The notes under the pieces were generated by a model. It had not been told where the DNA came from and did not search any database. It saw nothing but the letters and a program-made list of their open reading frames with translations. Source: an uncultured Candidatus Saccharibacteria bacterium (lineage in GTDB: Bacteria > Patescibacteriota > Saccharimonadia > Saccharimonadales > Saccharimonadaceae). From it: DNA of 64,000 bases. The stretch lies in contig CALHGK010000005.1 in NCBI GenBank assembly GCA_938030095.1, positions 62,001 to 126,000 on the forward strand, written 5' to 3'. Made by a program: the position numbers and the translations under genes. Below are positions 61,208-64,000 of the stretch, piece by piece (the stretch's first letter is position 1; each line of letters opens with the position of its first letter).

Positions 61208-61846
61208 ATGTTCCAGGAAAGGGGTGATAACAACGAGAGGTGTGAGATCTGCCAGAGTTTTGGCAGCTCAAATTTACTCAGATTGACAACAGGGCAAAAA
61301 ATCGCTACACTACCTGATATTGTGACAGAGCGGTTTCGTGATATTGCCAGACAAATTGATGCTGGCCCAGATTATAATTATATAATTCCCAGACAGTGCT
61401 GGGACTGTCCGCAGCACCGAGAGATAAGAGATGCAATCGAGCTTTTAGAAACAGCTCGCAAGGCACTTGCTAACACGGGGTTTCGGGCAAATCAGGAAGA
61501 CATAACTGAATACTTGCAGGCGCATGGAAAAGCTGAGGATGAGATAGATGATATTCTTAAAAATTCGGAGCAGACGGAAAAAGTTCGAAGTGAGATACGG
61601 AAGGAATTAGCGGCAAAATATAATTATTATAGCGATATACTTGATATACTTTGCTCGCGGCAGTCGGTGCAAGAAAATGATGATTGCCCTGGGCCTGTAG
61701 AATGTACGAGTGAAGATAAAACCATAATCGTAAAGGTATGTGGCTCATCTACTATACCTGATGGAGAAAACTACGAAGTGACAGCAGTCGATCGTACCAG
61801 CAGAGGTAATCAGAATCTGTCCGAATCAGACACCTCCGAGCAATAG
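61208..61846 (+). CDS. Cys-pair protein A of unknown function
   Basis: The 212-residue soluble protein has two Cys pairs in the first 75 residues (CEIC and CWDC) that may bind zinc, a helical middle (about 75-150) and an acidic, Ser-rich end. The segment IIPRQCWDCPQHREIRDAIE corresponds to IPKQCYGCPRAAELRRRIA in the next gene, so the two are related. No family recognised. Confidence 0.65.
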   Translation: MFQERGDNNERCEICQSFGSSNLLRLTTGQKIATLPDIVTERFRDIARQIDAGPDYNYIIPRQCWDCPQHREIRDAIELLETARKALANTGFRANQEDITEYLQAHGKAEDEIDDILKNSEQTEKVRSEIRKELAAKYNYYSDILDILCSRQSVQENDDCPGPVECTSEDKTIIVKVCGSSTIPDGENYEVTAVDRTSRGNQNLSESDTSEQ

Positions 61847-61896
61847 CAGCCTATTTTGCCAATAAATAGCTACAGAGGAATATACAGAACACACCA

Positions 61897-62199
61897 ATGG
61901 CATTAGACAGAGAACGAGAATTTAATGGTATTGTGGAGGGGCTTGATGAGCCAGATATATCTGCGGCTTCTTATATCCCCAAGCAGTGCTATGGCTGCCC
62001 GCGAGCAGCCGAGCTGCGCCGCAGGATAGCGATGACAGCCTGGACGTATAGTGATCTCTGGAAAAATTGCTTTGACATTGCAGATGGTGACCCCGAGATA
62101 GGCAAGGCTATCGTGCGTGCTATGGATAGGCTCAAGCAGCAGAATCAGCAGGCAAGAGATAAACTGAGCCAGCTCATTGCTCAGTGTAAGGAGTGCTAA
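61897..62199 (+). CDS. Cys-pair protein B, related to A
   Basis: The 100-residue protein has the CYGC pair after IPKQ, a helical remainder and a C-terminal KEC that may add a ligand. It lies 50 bases after protein A with no terminator between, so they are probably co-transcribed. Function unknown. Confidence 0.65.
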   Translation: MALDREREFNGIVEGLDEPDISAASYIPKQCYGCPRAAELRRRIAMTAWTYSDLWKNCFDIADGDPEIGKAIVRAMDRLKQQNQQARDKLSQLIAQCKEC

Positions 62200-62386
62200 T
62201 CTTGATAAGTAAAATAGCGAAAAGAAATGGCAGAGTGACAGAGGTAACAGCCACTGCATGTATGTCACCGTCACTCCTGCGATGCGATCTTGACGGCCAA
62301 GGAGCGGAGGGATAAATCGTTGTGATACGTCTCGCTAGCAGACGAGGCTTAGCAGCAGGGAATAGGCTACATCTTCCACTAGCTCA

Positions 62387-62413
62387 TTAGCACTCTATTG
62401 ACGAGAGTGCCAA
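62387..62413 (+). promoter_or_regulatory. CIRCE operator of hrcA
   Basis: TTAGCACTC, nine bases, then GAGTGCCAA, one base off the CIRCE consensus. The -35 box TTGACG (62398-62403) lies inside it, so HrcA binding would block RNA polymerase. Confidence 0.95.
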
Positions 62414-62427
62414 ACCTACGCTATAAT
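62398..62427 (+). promoter_or_regulatory. hrcA promoter
   Basis: TTGACG (62398-62403), 18 bases, TATAAT (62422-62427), then six bases to the ATG: a leaderless heat-shock promoter. Confidence 0.85.
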
Positions 62428-62433
62428 GCGGCT

Positions 62434-63144
62434 ATGACCGAACGGCAACAAGCGATTCTTTCTGCCATCATCGAGCAATACGCTGAGATCGCTGCCCCTG
62501 TGGGGAGCGTGACGCTAGCGAAGCTATTTGGTGTGTCTAGTGCAACCATCCGGAGCGAGATGGCCAAGCTCGAGGAGATGGGTTTCGTCAAGGCGCCGCA
62601 CACCAGTGCTGGGCGTATCCCCACCAGCAAGGGCTACCGCTTCTACGTCAATGGCATCACTAATGCCCAGATGAGCGAGCTCCCCAGTGGGATCGATCGC
62701 AGCACCAAGGCTATCGAAGCGCACGTCAACTCACATCTCGATGCAGCCGATCGAGCCATTCGCAGTGCGGTGGATAGCCTCGTAGAGCTCACGGGCAACT
62801 TGGGCTTTGCTACCATCGGCAGTGAGCTCTATATGAATGGTATTAGCCGGCTCTTTAGCCAGCCAGAATTTCTTGAGGGTAAGCATGTCCAATCGGTCGC
62901 ACATTTGATTGACAATATCGAGCCGTGGCTGCGCGAAGCTCGGCCCAATGAGCCACTTAATGTCTATATTGGTAGCGAGAACCCCATCGGCAAGAGCAGT
63001 GACGCAACGCTCATCATTAGCAAATTTCGCTCGCCCTATAGCGACCGCAGCTACATTGGTGTGATTGGCCCCATGCGCCAGCACTACCGCCGTACCATCG
63101 AGCTTGTCAAGCGCACTGGGGTGATGCTGGAGGAGATATTATGA
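62434..63144 (+). CDS. hrcA: Heat-inducible transcription repressor HrcA, short form
   Basis: The 236-residue protein has the winged helix with FGVSSATIRSEMAKLEEMGFVKAPHTSAGRIPT near residues 26-62, the classic HrcA signature, and a C-terminal region with YSDRSYIGVIGPMRQHY. Usual HrcA is about 340 residues, so roughly 100 residues of the dimerisation region are missing. It represses its own promoter through CIRCE. GrpE follows; dnaK and dnaJ are expected nearby but are not in the window. Confidence 0.93.
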   Translation: MTERQQAILSAIIEQYAEIAAPVGSVTLAKLFGVSSATIRSEMAKLEEMGFVKAPHTSAGRIPTSKGYRFYVNGITNAQMSELPSGIDRSTKAIEAHVNSHLDAADRAIRSAVDSLVELTGNLGFATIGSELYMNGISRLFSQPEFLEGKHVQSVAHLIDNIEPWLREARPNEPLNVYIGSENPIGKSSDATLIISKFRSPYSDRSYIGVIGPMRQHYRRTIELVKRTGVMLEEIL

Positions 63145-63201
63145 TAACACGACCACTGTTATTTGTGCTGCAGCCATGCTATACTATGAAGGATAATGAC
63201 G

Positions 63202-63220
63202 ACTGAGCAGCCTGCTCAGT
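63202..63220 (+). promoter_or_regulatory. 19-base perfect palindrome between hrcA and grpE
   Basis: ACTGAGCAG and CTGCTCAGT flank a single C. A TATACT box lies at 63180-63185, so the palindrome falls at the start of the grpE transcript and could be an operator. Confidence 0.55.
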
Positions 63221-63258
63221 ACCACAGGCAACACCACTAGGCAGGAGGAATGATATCG

Positions 63259-63735
63259 ATGACAAAACACAAGAAAGCGCCAGATACGGCCGAGCTCGAG
63301 CAGCAGATTGGCGAGCTGACGCAGGATTTGCAGCGCACTCGGGCAGACTTTGAGAATTATCGCAAGCGCGTTGACGCAGAGAAGGCCCAGGCTAAGGCAG
63401 CGGGCACTCAGCAGGCGATTCGCAAGCTCCTGCCTGTGATTGATACGATCGAGCGCGCCACTGCCAACGTCCCTAAGAAGCTCCAGAACGACACCTGGGC
63501 GAGTGGGGTGGTGGCAATGTCGAAGAAGCTCGATGGCTTGATGGCAGAGTTTAAGCTTGAGCCGATCGTAGTTGAGCTTGGCACGACCGAGTTTGATCCA
63601 GACCTCCACGAGGCCGTCTCGATGGACGACGAGGGTGGTGACAAAGAAATTATTAGCGAAGAGCTGCAGCGCGGCTATAAGCTTGATGGTCACGTCCTGC
63701 GTCATGCTATGGTGCGGGTCAGCCGGCAGCCGTAG
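63259..63735 (+). CDS. grpE: Nucleotide exchange factor GrpE
   Basis: The 158-residue protein has an N-terminal coiled coil (about 10-50, with RADFENYRKRV) and a C-terminal beta domain with DLHEAVSMDD and the closing GYKLDGHVLRHAMVRVS, the GrpE signature. It releases ADP from DnaK. GCAGGAGGAA lies 10 bases before the ATG at 63259; an ATG at 63250 is too close to the site. Confidence 0.96.
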   Translation: MTKHKKAPDTAELEQQIGELTQDLQRTRADFENYRKRVDAEKAQAKAAGTQQAIRKLLPVIDTIERATANVPKKLQNDTWASGVVAMSKKLDGLMAEFKLEPIVVELGTTEFDPDLHEAVSMDDEGGDKEIISEELQRGYKLDGHVLRHAMVRVSRQP

Positions 63736-63746
63736 GAGTGAGCGGG

Positions 63747-64000
63747 ATGAGGCGTTGGCTGCTTGCAGGAACACTCATCATTATAGCAACACTTGGTGTT
63801 GGCAGTGCTCATGCTCATGCAACGCCACTGGCTAATCAAGCCGACATTACAGTGGTTAAGCAAGCGAGCACAGCCTACCAAGCCTTCACGCGCGAACTCT
63901 ATGCTTCCCAACCTAAGAAGGATTCCATCGACGAACGGGCCAAGCAGGCTGCGGCAGCCTTTGCAGCAGTGGCGAAGCACTCATTTTCTCCGCAACTTGG
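63747..64000 (+). CDS. Secreted protein, N-terminal part (cut by window end)
   Basis: The visible 84 residues start with RRWLLAGTLIIIATLGVGSAHAHA, a signal peptide with a likely cleavage site after AHA. A helical, Ala/Gln-rich mature part follows. AGGAGTG precedes the ATG. It follows grpE by 11 bases. The family cannot be judged from this part. Confidence 0.75.
   Translation, partial: MRRWLLAGTLIIIATLGVGSAHAHATPLANQADITVVKQASTAYQAFTRELYASQPKKDSIDERAKQAAAAFAAVAKHSFSPQL

Overview
The window looks like chromosomal DNA of a small-genome bacterium of the Candidatus Saccharibacteria (TM7) type. This is inferred from gene content, not from a marker-gene search. The supporting signs are an arginine deiminase style operon, many small secreted or single-pass proteins with no recognisable family, dense packing, several NUDIX hydrolases, a shortened HrcA under a CIRCE operator, and the standard code with TAG, TAA and TGA all used as terminators. 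No amino acid biosynthesis genes are seen. Base composition is roughly half GC; an AT-richer stretch (about 8.7-14.6 kb) suggests a different history there.

Layout. 0-3.8 kb: arcB (partial), arcD, a DDAH-type guanidino hydrolase and arcC, closed by a terminator. 3.9-7.6 kb: a MacB/FtsX-type ABC permease, its ATPase, a PadR regulator and a PspC protein. 7.7-10.9 kb: an APH-fold protein, tyrS and a NUDIX hydrolase. 11-17.1 kb: four tandem copies of one single-pass membrane protein family, with two remnants resembling the start of a lipase gene between them, ending in an intact 860-residue class 3 lipase with RTX calcium-binding repeats. 17.3-20 kb: decayed genes, including a histidine kinase fused out of frame to another gene, and an orphan antitoxin. 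20-31 kb: housekeeping and small enzymes (thioredoxin-fold protein, CBS membrane protein, aspS, hydrolases, inositol-phosphatase family, dinB, mutY). 31-37 kb: VIT1-like transporter and a set of secreted or membrane proteins, including a probable metalloprotease. 37-43 kb: mscS, tsaC, trmB, CYTH, HTH-NUDIX, MazG and murC. 43-50 kb: small genes, three CAU-anticodon tRNAs, an FtsB/DivIC-like protein and a flavin oxidoreductase without its redox cysteines. 50-58 kb: tilS, ftsH, murJ and then lepA, which is encoded as two separate open frames about 2 kb apart. 58-64 kb: a gmk-like kinase, an LssY-domain membrane protein, two Cys-pair proteins, then CIRCE-hrcA-grpE and a partial secreted protein.

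Two whole-window patterns stand out. First, genes that open a transcription unit very often carry a TATAAT/TATACT box only 6-7 bases before the start codon, which predicts leaderless mRNAs, while genes inside operons carry AAGGAG-type ribosome sites. Second, the octamer CAGAGGTA was found 13 times by eye on the + strand and not once on the - strand. Several genes are one change away from intact: a G10 tract, an (AG)7 repeat, an A5 run and two single in-frame TAG codons. These could be phase-variable switches, fresh pseudogenes or base-call errors.

The best candidates for undescribed biology are the membrane-protein array with its RTX lipase (possible effector with immunity or foldase proteins) and the two-piece LepA.
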